A stretch of DNA of 64,000 nucleotides from Pseudovibrio sp000156235 (GTDB taxonomy: Bacteria; Pseudomonadota; Alphaproteobacteria; Rhizobiales; Stappiaceae), in NCBI RefSeq assembly GCF_000156235.1, contig NZ_DS996805.1:62001-126000 (forward strand), written 5' to 3'. Shown here piece by piece: positions 7,936 to 16,379 of this stretch. A program made the position numbers and the translations under genes. Position 1 is the first letter of the stretch; each line of letters begins with the position of its first letter. The notes under the pieces are model-generated. The model worked only from the letters and a program-made list of their open reading frames with translations. It did not search any database and was not told the origin of the DNA.

Positions 7936-9222
7936 TCAATGAACACTGGTGGATCCAGCAGTGATCAGGTTGGCGTTTTCGAACGTTACGGTGTCGGATG
8001 CTGTCTGATACTGCTCTTCTTCCAATATCGTCAGCTGTTCTGACAGAACCAGAAGCGTTTCGAGCTGTTGGTTGCGGATGTTCTCATTGGTGAGAATTGT
8101 ATCCGGAACCTCGCGGTGCAGTGCCAGCAGGTTGTTGGTGTAGTTCAGGGATGCGCTCACACCTGCCGGAGCCAGTGGAGCAACGAGGCCTTGCGCATCC
8201 GCTGGTGAGGTTACCGCTTTACCCAGATAGTGGAAAAGGGAGCTGGCGAGTGAGTCTGTGCCCAGCTCATCGACCACACGATTGAACTCCCCAAAATTAC
8301 GACCTGTTAGCTTAGTCGCGACATGGACACCTTCATAAACGGTCCGCAGGCTCTTCAGCTTGCCGAGTTCGGTCAGGACAGCTTCCAGGTGAGCTGGCTC
8401 GTCCTGAGTATCGGCAATCTCCAGTCCCTGGCTCGCTGCGGTGGTGAACAGCTCTACGACATCGTCAAATGAGGTGAGGGGCGAGCCTTCGTTTCCATTG
8501 ACGTCCTGGTGCAAAGCGTGATGGCGGGCGATCAGATCATTGAACTTGTCGAAGATGATGCCGAAGTTTGCCTCACTGCGCAGCATGTCGCGGTAATGTT
8601 CACGGATGACGGCTGGGTCTGTTCCCAGATCCTCGGCTTTATCATGAGCCAGTTCTGCCACCGCGAAGCCAGCGCGGACATCTCTGCCGGTCTCGCCGCT
8701 TTCCATGTACTCGCGCGCATTGAGCAGAGCACCCAGTAACGCATCATTTGCGCCAGTGTTCTCGAAATGCTCAATGGCGATTTGCAGGGCAGCGTATTGG
8801 TGTGTGACATCGCCATCAAACTGCTGCAGGAATGCGAAGACATCCTGAGGTGTCAGTTGACTGGAGCCGCCACCAGAACTGTAGTTGTTCTGATAGTCTT
8901 GCAGCAGTTGAACCAAACCTTGCAGTTTTTCCTGCGAAGGCATGTCTGGCAGTTTGTCGTAGTAATCGGCAATCCGGGTGATCGCTTCGATGTTTGCACC
9001 CTGACCCTGACGGATTGAGCGGCTCTCCAATGATCTCTTATCCAAGCGGGAGGAGACGGCCTGTCCCAGCTCTTCGGCAGCGTCTGTCAGCTTGGATGGA
9101 TTGTTAAGCTGCATAACGCGTTCAGCGCGGCGTTGACCGGTTGCTTCTGCCACCAGCGGAGCGCCGACAGGCGACTCAGCATTGTGAGTAGCAATGGTTG
9201 ATCTTAAGACCTCTAAGCTCAT
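7936..9222 (-). CDS. sctW: T3SS gatekeeper SctW (YopN/InvE/MxiC type)
   Basis: This 428-residue, mostly helical protein has a disordered secretion/chaperone-binding N terminus, then three helical bundles as in YopN-TyeA and MxiC. The HrpJ-like domain is about residues 50-220, and the last 120 residues probably correspond to TyeA fused in a single chain. No separate tyeA gene is seen. Gatekeepers block effector export until host contact and set the order translocators before effectors. It forms an operon with the SycN-like gene and is divergent from the tip/translocator operon across a 212-base spacer. Confidence 0.75.
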   Translation of the reverse strand: MSLEVLRSTIATHNAESPVGAPLVAEATGQRRAERVMQLNNPSKLTDAAEELGQAVSSRLDKRSLESRSIRQGQGANIEAITRIADYYDKLPDMPSQEKLQGLVQLLQDYQNNYSSGGGSSQLTPQDVFAFLQQFDGDVTHQYAALQIAIEHFENTGANDALLGALLNAREYMESGETGRDVRAGFAVAELAHDKAEDLGTDPAVIREHYRDMLRSEANFGIIFDKFNDLIARHHALHQDVNGNEGSPLTSFDDVVELFTTAASQGLEIADTQDEPAHLEAVLTELGKLKSLRTVYEGVHVATKLTGRNFGEFNRVVDELGTDSLASSLFHYLGKAVTSPADAQGLVAPLAPAGVSASLNYTNNLLALHREVPDTILTNENIRNQQLETLLVLSEQLTILEEEQYQTASDTVTFENANLITAGSTSVH

Positions 9223-9434
9223 GGCAAGTCCCCCGCTGATAATATGAATAGGTATATGTCTTTCTCATACTTCTTTTAGTGGAATTGCTTTGTGTCGGGC
9301 GGCACAAGCGGTGTCACCCATTTTGCTAATTCTGCCTTTCCTGTGGTTTCGATTTTTGGGTGTGTCGATCGGAACAGCAGGGTCTTAAGCCTCACAGCTA
9401 TAGAGGGAAGATCGTGTTTTGATGGGAATGTTGT
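9223..9434. promoter_or_regulatory. Divergent promoter region sctW / tip operon
   Basis: This 212-base spacer separates sctW (-) from the LcrG-like gene (+) and must hold both promoters. An imperfect palindrome with TTGTG and CACAA ends lies at 9290-9307. I could not place convincing -35/-10 pairs by eye. Confidence 0.4.
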
Positions 9435-9833
9435 ATGGCGAAGACCAGATCCAGCAAAGATGAGTTGCTTCCCCAGTTCACTGTCACTGGTGATGCGGGT
9501 GATTTGTGCTCCTATCTGGATGAGGCCTTAAGTGCTTGTAATACTGGTAGGAACTGGCCTTCAGAAGGTGAGTGGCAGGACGTCTCTTTTCAGATGGCTG
9601 CAAGCCTTCAGGAGCTGGTGGACTTGCCTGCGGTTCAGAAAGATCCGGCTGCGCAGCGTTTGATCGGTGGCTTGCTTTCCTCAAGAAGTTTTGAAGATTT
9701 TTTGCAGGGTTATGACGCGATTGCTGAGCATTTTACGAAACGCCTGAAAGATCATGAAAATGAGACTGGAGGTGTTCGTTCCCAAGCCATCAAGCCCCAA
9801 CGAAATGCGGGTCGTACTCGTCTGATTTTGTGA
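9435..9833 (+). CDS. Small T3SS protein, possible LcrG-like tip chaperone
   Basis: This 132-residue protein ends 15 bases before the putative tip gene, the position of lcrG before lcrV. The helical middle (SFEDFLQGYDAIAEHFTKRL) followed by a basic tail (IKPQRNAGRTRLIL) recalls the helix-then-basic tail of LcrG, which is shorter (95 residues). LcrG-type proteins bind the tip protein in the cytoplasm and help hold secretion shut. Similarity is weak by eye, so the function is a position-based guess; it may be a lineage-specific chaperone. Confidence 0.5.
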   Translation: MAKTRSSKDELLPQFTVTGDAGDLCSYLDEALSACNTGRNWPSEGEWQDVSFQMAASLQELVDLPAVQKDPAAQRLIGGLLSSRSFEDFLQGYDAIAEHFTKRLKDHENETGGVRSQAIKPQRNAGRTRLIL

Positions 9834-9848
9834 AGTGAGGAGATGAAA

Positions 9849-11486
9849 ATGATAAATAATGTAGGTTCAGGTTCCTCTACACCTGTCGATCCGAATACTC
9901 TTGTCACTCCTAAAGATGATGATGCATCCAAAGCTGGTTCTGGTGGTGCAGGTGATGGTGCGCAGGAAAAAGCTGCTGCCCAGTCCGGCACGTTACAGGC
10001 CGCAGAGACGCAGACGAGTGTTTGGGATAGTTTTCTTTCCAATTTGCCTGAAAATGATCCGGATTATGAGAATCCGTTGTTGTCGATTCCAGGGACGACC
10101 GCTCATGCGACAGATCCAAGTAAATACAACGCATATGTCGATAGCGTTCTGGTAGATCCTGCTGATACCGTTGCAGATGAGGATTTGCCTGCGAACTACA
10201 ACAATCCGACGCCGCAGCAGTTCTTGTCCTGGCACCCAGCTGTTCAGCTGCGCTATCTGCGCGACAACTTTTCTGAAGCTGATATTCAGGCGGGTCGTAC
10301 TGTGATTGGTACTGGTGATAATCAGGTGGGTGTCATTCGTTCTGACGATAAGCGCAGCATCACTGTTGTGAATGAACTGACCAAATCCCGGATTTTCCAG
10401 CACACCAAGACTGAGCAAGAGAGATTGGCAAATAATCCGGTCTTTTTGACTAAGATCGCGCCATTGCTGGATTTGTTGCCCAAGTCCGGTACGGATTTGG
10501 AGTCAAGCCGTGCTGTCATCAGAAAGCAGATTAATGACCAGATTGATGCAGTTAAGAACAAGCCTCTGACCAATAAGACTGGAGGGGATGATCAAACCAA
10601 GTTCAATACGGATAAGCAGGCGTACATAAAGCAACTTGAAATGTTGCTGGAGAATGTTCCGAAAAGTGGAATTTATGCGCCTTCAGATCTCGGGACAGAG
10701 ATGCAGGAGATCGTTAAGCGGTTTGAGCGAGCGCACGCTTATTTTGATGTGAAGACGCCGAATCTGGCTAATCCTGCGCGCAATTCACGTAACGTTCTGA
10801 CGCCAGACAGTAATGCATCAATCAACCGTGGGTATGCGGTTTTCATTGAGCAGGAACAGCGCATTCTGGCTATCAAACAAGCTGAGCAGCAGATGTTGTC
10901 GGCTGGTGGTATTACGAATTCAGATGGAACTGTTTCTCGGTTGGATTTGCCTACGCTGGTAGCGCTTATTCAGAACCAGGCTAGCTTGCGGCAGCAAGCT
11001 GTTATCACGATGAGAACTGAGCAGCTGACACAGTTGAACCAGTTGTCTCAGGCATATGCTGAAATGCAGCGCATTGTGAACGAAGCACTGAAGAAATTTG
11101 TAAAGACCGGTAAGGATGCTGATAAGGAGACGCACAGTTTGTCTGTGTCCTTTGATAATCCGGGTCAGTTTAGTACTGCCGTCGCTTACATGTTTGAGGA
11201 TCTTGCAGCAGGGAAACCTCATCCGGTCGAGAAAGAGTTCAACATCACTCGTCCGACGCATGATTTGATCAACAACAGTAGCGGAAGCAAGAACTCCTTT
11301 AAGCGTACGCAGTGGGAGCGGTTTTCGACGCAGTTGAGTGATGCGGTGACTTTGTTGAACCCGCAGTTGCTGACCAACGATATCAACCAGGATAACCGTG
11401 AGCAGAACCGTTCTTATGAGCAGGCGACGGGTACAGTGCGTCGTAGCTTTGATCTGAACATTCAGATCGCGCGCGGCTTCTCCTAG
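9849..11486 (+). CDS. sctA: Probable T3SS needle tip protein SctA (LcrV/VcrV-like)
   Basis: This 545-residue hydrophilic protein has no membrane segment. The first 50 residues are Ser/Gly/Ala-rich and disordered, as in secreted substrates. Helical regions lie at about residues 180-280 (KTEQERLANN onward) and again at about 330-420, with a mixed segment between. Tip proteins have this plan: a long coiled coil enclosing a globular insert. Position supports it: after an LcrG-like gene and before sctX/sctY and the translocator operon. It is longer than LcrV (about 326) and nearer the size I recall for Vibrio VcrV (about 600). I chose the ATG at 9849 because GAGGAG ends directly at the earlier ATG (9843). 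The alternative is a secreted protein of another kind. Confidence 0.55.
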   Translation: MINNVGSGSSTPVDPNTLVTPKDDDASKAGSGGAGDGAQEKAAAQSGTLQAAETQTSVWDSFLSNLPENDPDYENPLLSIPGTTAHATDPSKYNAYVDSVLVDPADTVADEDLPANYNNPTPQQFLSWHPAVQLRYLRDNFSEADIQAGRTVIGTGDNQVGVIRSDDKRSITVVNELTKSRIFQHTKTEQERLANNPVFLTKIAPLLDLLPKSGTDLESSRAVIRKQINDQIDAVKNKPLTNKTGGDDQTKFNTDKQAYIKQLEMLLENVPKSGIYAPSDLGTEMQEIVKRFERAHAYFDVKTPNLANPARNSRNVLTPDSNASINRGYAVFIEQEQRILAIKQAEQQMLSAGGITNSDGTVSRLDLPTLVALIQNQASLRQQAVITMRTEQLTQLNQLSQAYAEMQRIVNEALKKFVKTGKDADKETHSLSVSFDNPGQFSTAVAYMFEDLAAGKPHPVEKEFNITRPTHDLINNSSGSKNSFKRTQWERFSTQLSDAVTLLNPQLLTNDINQDNREQNRSYEQATGTVRRSFDLNIQIARGFS

Positions 11487-11563
11487 GGTACATTTATAGA
11501 GTTGGCGGTTCTGGCTTTCGTGGTCAGGGCTGCCTTTTGCTTTAACTGAGTACGGAATTCAGA

Positions 11564-11944
11564 ATGCGGGTTGCATCAATTACAATTGGGGTGAACGAGG
11601 TCTCCAACTGGAAGGTTGAAGATCAGGTTCAGTTGCCTGAGGGCAAGAAGCTTGCTCCCGTATTCTTACCTGAAGTCCGGCCTTTGCATGAAGTGCTTCA
11701 TCGTCCAACTTTGGATGAGCGGTTGCCGGCCCTGTTGTTGCCGGATCTGTCAGAGACAGACATTCTTCTTCCGACTGAGCTGAGTGAAATGCGCAAGGAG
11801 CTTCAGCGCTTGTTTGCTGCTGCTGCTCTGCGGGAGCAGGGGGAAAGAAAGCGTATCCTAAAAAGTGTCGCTGATCTGCTGATGGGTGATGTCCTGCTTG
11901 ATGAAGACCTGCAAGCAGCGCTTGCCATGTTGTTGCAGGGGTAG
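11564..11944 (+). CDS. sctX: Ysc-family T3SS export factor SctX (YscX)
   Basis: This 126-residue protein has the YscX outline: a short N-terminal secretion region, a proline-rich middle with basic/acidic alternation (LPEVRPLHEVLHRPTL) and a helical C terminus ending in a hydrophobic repeat (LQAALAMLLQG). YscX ends in a similar leucine-rich helix. It is followed 5 bases later by an SctY-like gene, matching yscX-yscY. In Yersinia, YscX and YscY bind each other and the export gate SctV and are needed to secrete early substrates. They occur only in the Ysc family of injectisomes, so this pair helps classify the system. Confidence 0.7.
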   Translation: MRVASITIGVNEVSNWKVEDQVQLPEGKKLAPVFLPEVRPLHEVLHRPTLDERLPALLLPDLSETDILLPTELSEMRKELQRLFAAAALREQGERKRILKSVADLLMGDVLLDEDLQAALAMLLQG

Positions 11945-11949
11945 AGGTT

Positions 11950-12324
11950 ATGGCAGCTCTTAACAGTCGGCAGCGGGATTTTCTGCTCTTGAGCGTCTAC
12001 ATCATGACGCAGAACTGCAAGTATGCAGAGGCTTTGACCATGGTTCAGGGCATGATGGTGATGGAGGATGACTCCAAGGAGGTTTTGCTCGCTCGCACCA
12101 TCCTTCTCTTCTTGCTCAATCGGTTTGATCTGGCGCTTGAAAGTTTGCGTGAGCTGGACCTGCTAGATCCGCTTGAGCAGTTTGGAAAGTACACCCGCTC
12201 CGATGAGCAATCCATGCGTCACTATATTCGGGCGCGCTGTCTTTATACGCTCCATGATGCTGATAAGGCCAAGGATGCAATTGACATCTATCTGGGTAAT
12301 CGACGGCAAAAACTCTCTCAATAA
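11950..12324 (+). CDS. sctY: SctX chaperone SctY (YscY), TPR protein
   Basis: This 124-residue TPR-like helical protein starts LNSRQRDFLLLSVYIMTQ, close in pattern to the YscY start (LTKRQQEFLLLNGWLQLQ). Three helix pairs follow, with the spacing of tetratricopeptide repeats (YAEALTMVQGMM; FDLALESLREL; ADKAKDAIDIYL). It binds SctX and, with it, SctV. It is 5 bases after sctX with an AGAGG ribosome site. A YscG-type needle chaperone was considered, but the N-terminal match and sctX linkage favour SctY. Confidence 0.72.
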   Translation: MAALNSRQRDFLLLSVYIMTQNCKYAEALTMVQGMMVMEDDSKEVLLARTILLFLLNRFDLALESLRELDLLDPLEQFGKYTRSDEQSMRHYIRARCLYTLHDADKAKDAIDIYLGNRRQKLSQ

Positions 12325-12471
12325 AATTGGGTTGAGATCAAGGAGGGGGCAGAGTTCCTCTCTTTTTGATTGAAATGCGCTGCTGCGAACTGTGGTTCGG
12401 CAGTGTGTTGTCTTCGCTCACATATTCGTGACGCATAAAAAATCACTGCACAATGTGTATTGCCTATTCTT

Positions 12472-12494
12472 GTGTTCTGTTTGGCACAGAACAC
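12472..12494. promoter_or_regulatory. Perfect inverted repeat upstream of translocator operon
   Basis: GTGTTCTGT and ACAGAACAC are perfect 9-base arms separated by TTGGC, 63 bases before the SycD-like start codon. There is no T-run after it, so an operator is more likely than a terminator. It lies in the only sizeable gap (233 bases) between sctY and the translocator genes. A second promoter here would let translocators be made separately. Confidence 0.45.
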
Positions 12495-12557
12495 CTTCTG
12501 ATTGCGCTCTATTGTTTTCTTAAATGCTGAATTAGTCAGAGATAAAGAAAGAGCGCC

Positions 12558-13109
12558 ATGTCACTTCTGGATATGCCTAAACAATCACCGGAACTCTTTG
12601 TCGAAACGATTAAAGAGATCGCTGAGCCGCTCATCGAGCATGTTGATTCACTGGGCTTCAAAGACGAGCAATTTTACCAGTTGCTGAAGCAGGGTGTTTC
12701 CATCTCTGAGATGCTTGACCTCTCCAAGGAGGAGCTGGGTGCTGTTTATGAAATGGCGCGCCGCAATATCTCTGTCGGTCAGGTCGAGAAGGCGAAATCA
12801 CTGTTCATTATGCTGGTGCAGATCGCGCCGATGGAAGAGCAGTACACCTATGGCCTTGCAATGACCTATCAGATTCAGGGCGATGTTCGCATGGCTGTGA
12901 AGCTCTATCTGCACTTCATTAGCATGGATGCGACGAACCCTCAGGGTTACCTGCGTCTTGGTGAGTGCCTGATGGCTGCGAAAGAGTATCAGGAAGCTGG
13001 TGATGCTTTTGAGGCTGCGCTGCGTATGTTTGATGATCCTGTCAAAAATTACGACGACAAGAAGTATGCGCAAACCATGATGAAAAGCGCGCGCCAGAAG
13101 CTGGTCTGA
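12558..13109 (+). CDS. Class II (SycD/LcrH-type) translocator chaperone
   Basis: This 183-residue protein carries three tetratricopeptide repeats at about residues 65-165 (VYEMARRNISVGQVEKAKSL; YGLAMTYQIQGDVRMAVKLY; LRLGECLMAAKEYQEAGDAF). The N-terminal helical arm matches SycD/IpgC/PcrH. These chaperones bind the two hydrophobic translocators before export. The two translocator genes follow directly, 41 bases downstream, which makes the pairing nearly certain. Confidence 0.87.
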   Translation: MSLLDMPKQSPELFVETIKEIAEPLIEHVDSLGFKDEQFYQLLKQGVSISEMLDLSKEELGAVYEMARRNISVGQVEKAKSLFIMLVQIAPMEEQYTYGLAMTYQIQGDVRMAVKLYLHFISMDATNPQGYLRLGECLMAAKEYQEAGDAFEAALRMFDDPVKNYDDKKYAQTMMKSARQKLV

Positions 13110-13150
13110 CATTAGCTTTTATCCCAATAATTTAAGTATGGAGAATAGAT

Positions 13151-14215
13151 ATGGAGCTTCCTAAAGGTCTGGGCCTGGGTCTGAACAGCAATAGTCTGGG
13201 CGATATTTTTGATACGACCTCTGAGATGACCGGCAAGGCTGGTGATGTAAAAGGTGCGGGTAAAGTTGGTCCGGGTGCACTGGCGTCTGTTGGTGGTACG
13301 CCAATGATTGCGACCATTGCGTTTGCGCAGCACATTACGCGTCTTTCAAACAGCCTCACTCAGGTTGGTTCTGACACACCTCTGACGACTTCCAGCTTCC
13401 AGGATATTGAAGTGCTTGTTGCGTCTGTTCTGGACAAGATGCAGGGCACTCAGGAAGCGGTTGAGAAGAACAAGGTGAACCTCACTCAGGCGAAGCAGAA
13501 AGGTGCTTTGCAGGATAAGGCGATCAAGCTCGAAGAATCCATCCGTAAGCAGGAAGAAGCTGAGAAGAAGCAGAAGGGTCTCAGCATCTGGCAGAAGATC
13601 TCTCTGGCGTTCCAGTGGATTGCTGCGGCGATCTCCATTGTGGCGGGTAGTATTCTGGCGGTTATTCCAGGGCTTCAGGTTGTCGGGGCGTTTATGATTG
13701 CTGCCGGGGTGGTGCAGCTTGCCATGGCCATTGATGCCACGGTGCAAGCGGCCACGGGACGAAGTATCGCCGGGCACATAGCTGCCGCCGCCGGAGCTGA
13801 TGAAGATACCATCATGAAGGTGGACATTGCGATGAAGGTGGTTGGTGCCGTTGTTGGTATCGTCATGGCTGCTGCATCCTTCTTCATTCCTGGTGCACAG
13901 GCAGGCAGTGTTGGTGCGATGATCCAGGCGATCTCTTCCATCACGTCCGCGATCATTCAGATCGGTAGTAGTGCAGGTTCCATCGCAGCTGGTGCGGTTT
14001 CTTACACCGCAAGTCAGGATGCTGCGCAGGCGAAAGAACTGCAGGCAGATGCCGCAGATCTTGATGCATTCATCCAGTTGCTTAGTCAGATCATTGACCA
14101 GTTGCTGGCAATTCTGACGAAGGCTGGTGAGCAGTTTGCAGATGCGCTGGATGGAACAGTGAGCTCCATGAATGAGCGTGCTGACACGCTGAGCAGAACC
14201 AAGTTTGCAGGTTAA
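13151..14215 (+). CDS. sctE: Major hydrophobic translocator SctE (YopB-like)
   Basis: This 354-residue protein has a coiled coil at about residues 85-143. Hydrophobic segments follow at about 153-195, predicted as a helical hairpin turning at VIPG, and at about 226-248. It ends in an amphipathic coiled C terminus. This is the YopB/IpaB/PopB plan. SctE inserts in the host membrane with SctB to make the translocation pore. The gene follows its SycD-type chaperone and precedes sctB by 12 bases. A long minus-strand frame over this gene is a shadow. Confidence 0.8.
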   Translation: MELPKGLGLGLNSNSLGDIFDTTSEMTGKAGDVKGAGKVGPGALASVGGTPMIATIAFAQHITRLSNSLTQVGSDTPLTTSSFQDIEVLVASVLDKMQGTQEAVEKNKVNLTQAKQKGALQDKAIKLEESIRKQEEAEKKQKGLSIWQKISLAFQWIAAAISIVAGSILAVIPGLQVVGAFMIAAGVVQLAMAIDATVQAATGRSIAGHIAAAAGADEDTIMKVDIAMKVVGAVVGIVMAAASFFIPGAQAGSVGAMIQAISSITSAIIQIGSSAGSIAAGAVSYTASQDAAQAKELQADAADLDAFIQLLSQIIDQLLAILTKAGEQFADALDGTVSSMNERADTLSRTKFAG

Positions 14216-14227
14216 GAGGAGGTATTT

Positions 14228-15214
14228 ATGAACGCAACTGTAGGTACTAATTACAATCGTGACTATCTGCCGCCCAGTTTCTTTCAGGACGGCAAACTTG
14301 CTGTTTCTGAAGAGCGTGCAACAAAATTCCAGCAAAGCGTAGAAGCGCGTCTGGCAACTTTGCCACCAGAGCATCACGGTACTTTCCTGTCTCTCGTCTC
14401 CTTGCCGCAGTTTGCTGCAAGTGCAGATTTTGATCAGGCGACCACTGATGAAGTTCTGGGGCGTTTGGAAGCTGCGACTGTTGCAATAGGTTCTTTGGAT
14501 AAGATCGACAGCACTGGTAATCTGTCCCGTCTGATTGCTCAGGCGCTGTTCAAGTCAGCCATCAACCAGCGTAACAATGAGCTTGAGTCTCGTCTGATTG
14601 CGCGTGAAACCGTGAAGACGCAGATGCATGCACAGGCTGGCAAAAGCCGTGATGCAGCTGAAGAGACCCGTACGGGTGCGATCATCAGTCTTGTTGTGAC
14701 TGTTGTTTCTTCCGCTGTTTCCATCGTGATGTCTGCTGTTGCGATTGGTAGTGCTGCTAAAGGTCTGGGTGCTGCAAAGAACTCAGCCAATGCGAACTCG
14801 CAGGCAGCGAAGATGGATGCCAAAGCTGCGGATGTTGCGCCTGGTAAAGGCGGCAAGCTGGGTGACTTCTACTCTCAGCGTGCAGGTGACTTCCGCTCTC
14901 AGGCAAAAGGCTTTGATGCTGTTGCAAGTGCATCTGGTTCCCGTGCACAGTCCATCGCCACAATCGGTGGTGTTGCGAACACTCTGGGTAACACGACTTC
15001 GCAGGCTGCGAGTGCGTTTACTCAGGCGAATGCAAAAGAAGATGAAGCGATTTCTCAGGAACTGGCTGCTGCGGCAGAAGAGGTTCGTAAGGAGAATGAT
15101 CAGGCTGAATCCATCCAGAAAGCTCTGGATGACATCATCCGTGCGATCATTCAGTTCCTGAAAGAATCCCGGGAAATCGAAAACGAACGGGCGGCTGCGA
15201 TTACTCGCGGTTAA
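14228..15214 (+). CDS. sctB: Minor translocator SctB (YopD-like)
   Basis: This 328-residue protein has one strong hydrophobic segment at about residues 151-175 (IISLVVTVVSSAVSIVMSAV) and an amphipathic helix near the C terminus (AIIQFLKESREIENE). The Ala/Ser/Gln-rich middle is typical of YopD/PopD-type pore partners. It is the last gene before a strong terminator. An AGAGGAGG ribosome site lies just upstream. Confidence 0.77.
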   Translation: MNATVGTNYNRDYLPPSFFQDGKLAVSEERATKFQQSVEARLATLPPEHHGTFLSLVSLPQFAASADFDQATTDEVLGRLEAATVAIGSLDKIDSTGNLSRLIAQALFKSAINQRNNELESRLIARETVKTQMHAQAGKSRDAAEETRTGAIISLVVTVVSSAVSIVMSAVAIGSAAKGLGAAKNSANANSQAAKMDAKAADVAPGKGGKLGDFYSQRAGDFRSQAKGFDAVASASGSRAQSIATIGGVANTLGNTTSQAASAFTQANAKEDEAISQELAAAAEEVRKENDQAESIQKALDDIIRAIIQFLKESREIENERAAAITRG

Positions 15215-15218
15215 GCCG

Positions 15219-15263
15219 AAAAAGCAGGTGTGCGTTTATTACCCTCAACGCACACCTGTTTTT
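15219..15263 (+). terminator. Intrinsic terminator after sctB
   Basis: A 12-base perfect stem (CAGGTGTGCGTT at 15225-15236 with its complement at 15247-15258) has a 10-base loop and is followed by TTTTT. It closes the chaperone-translocator transcription unit. Confidence 0.92.
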
Positions 15264-15314
15264 CTGCGTTTGCTGATTAGCTGCTGATCTTGCGCATCTC
15301 AGAGAGGATTGCTC

Positions 15315-15812
15315 GTGTTCGCCATAAACTACTCAGGGTGCTTGGATAAGCTCTGGCGAAAGCTGGGGTTGGGTGCTCCGATATTCTCCGAGCAGAACAC
15401 CGCTTCAATGAATGTTGACGGGGTTCAACTTGTGTTTTCAGACGCGCTTGATGGCGGGGGCATAGATGTCACCACTGTGATTGGTGCGCTGAGTGAAACG
15501 GTTGGAACGCGAAACAGGCAGATCGAAGAGATCCTGCATCTCAATCTGGCTTGTCTTTCTCAATTCCGGTGCCTGGCGAACCTGCGCAAGACTAATGATG
15601 GCGCAGAAGAACTGGTGCTTTCCGTGAGCTGTCGTGGCTACACGGATTTGGACAAGCTGACAGTGCTAGTGGAAGAGTTGCTGTCGGTTGTGAGCCTTTA
15701 TCAGCCGTTGGTTTCAGCTGATGCAGGTGGGTATGCCAGCAATCCATTGTTGGGCGCGGGGCAGACGACGCTCTCAGATGAGCTGGATGGCGCTATGGTG
15801 TTTCACCTTTAA
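15315..15812 (+). CDS. CesT/Tir-type class I T3SS chaperone (candidate)
   Basis: This 165-residue protein has an N-terminal helix (YSGCLDKLWRKLGL), then strands (MNVDGVQLVFSD), a helix, further strands (LVLSVSCRGY) and a C-terminal helix (LDKLTVLVEELLSVV). This is the order of class I secretion chaperones. Placement among TPR chaperones in the T3SS locus supports it. I took the GTG at 15315 because AGAGAGGA ends at 15308, giving normal spacing; a TTG at 15309 would be too close. Its client may be the coiled-coil protein at 17877 or an effector elsewhere. Confidence 0.55.
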   Translation: MFAINYSGCLDKLWRKLGLGAPIFSEQNTASMNVDGVQLVFSDALDGGGIDVTTVIGALSETVGTRNRQIEEILHLNLACLSQFRCLANLRKTNDGAEELVLSVSCRGYTDLDKLTVLVEELLSVVSLYQPLVSADAGGYASNPLLGAGQTTLSDELDGAMVFHL

Positions 15813-15866
15813 GCTCGCCGATATCCTTCAAAACAATCTAATTTTAGAGCCGCAAAGAGGCACGTT

Positions 15867-16334
15867 ATGACTGAGCTTGTTCCAGAACTGGGCAAAACTC
15901 CAGAAGAAGACATTAAGGCAATTGCAAAGGGCGCGATTGGCCGGAGTTTGGGGCTGACAAAAGACGATATCAATCCGGGGCTGGTGATGGCCAAGGGGTT
16001 GATGGATACAGGCCGGACAGAGAAGGCTCTTGAGATCTATACCGGTCTGGTTTTGCTTGAGCCGATCAATGTTGATGTTCAGCTTGGTCTGGCAAACTGC
16101 GCGGTGCAGCTGCAGCAGTACACGCTTGCGGTTCAGGCAGCCTCTGCTGCAATGGTGCTCGATCCTACCAACCCGCGTCCTTACTACTTCTCTGGCGTTG
16201 CTTGTCTTGCTCTCGGCCATATCACCGAGGCGAAAGAAGATCTGGAAGATACGCTGAAGTACGCTTTGGAACGTAAGGATGCTGAGATCCATCAGGCGGC
16301 TCAAAAGCTGCTGTCTGGTCTGAACAACGCCTAG
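15867..16334 (+). CDS. Second SycD-type TPR chaperone
   Basis: This 155-residue protein has three clear TPR units at about residues 45-145 (AKGLMDTGRTEKALEIYTGL; LGLANCAVQLQQYTLAVQAA; YFSGVACLALGHITEAKEDL). It resembles class II chaperones but with a shorter N-terminal arm. It starts after a GAGG ribosome site. Since the translocators already have a chaperone at 12558, this copy probably serves another hydrophobic or helical substrate, perhaps the one at 17877. Confidence 0.7.
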   Translation: MTELVPELGKTPEEDIKAIAKGAIGRSLGLTKDDINPGLVMAKGLMDTGRTEKALEIYTGLVLLEPINVDVQLGLANCAVQLQQYTLAVQAASAAMVLDPTNPRPYYFSGVACLALGHITEAKEDLEDTLKYALERKDAEIHQAAQKLLSGLNNA

Positions 16335-16379
16335 CGTCTTTGCGCTGATACCTTCATAAAATTCTGAGGCCGGGGACAA

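Noticed and set aside
11950..12324. YscG-type needle chaperone as identity
   Set aside because: The N-terminal pattern and adjacency to the SctX-like gene match SctY better, and a YscG-like gene sits before sctI.
13346..14377. 343-codon minus-strand frame opposite sctE
   Set aside because: Antisense to a clear translocator gene. Its composition (Cys/His/Arg-rich) is typical of a shadow frame.
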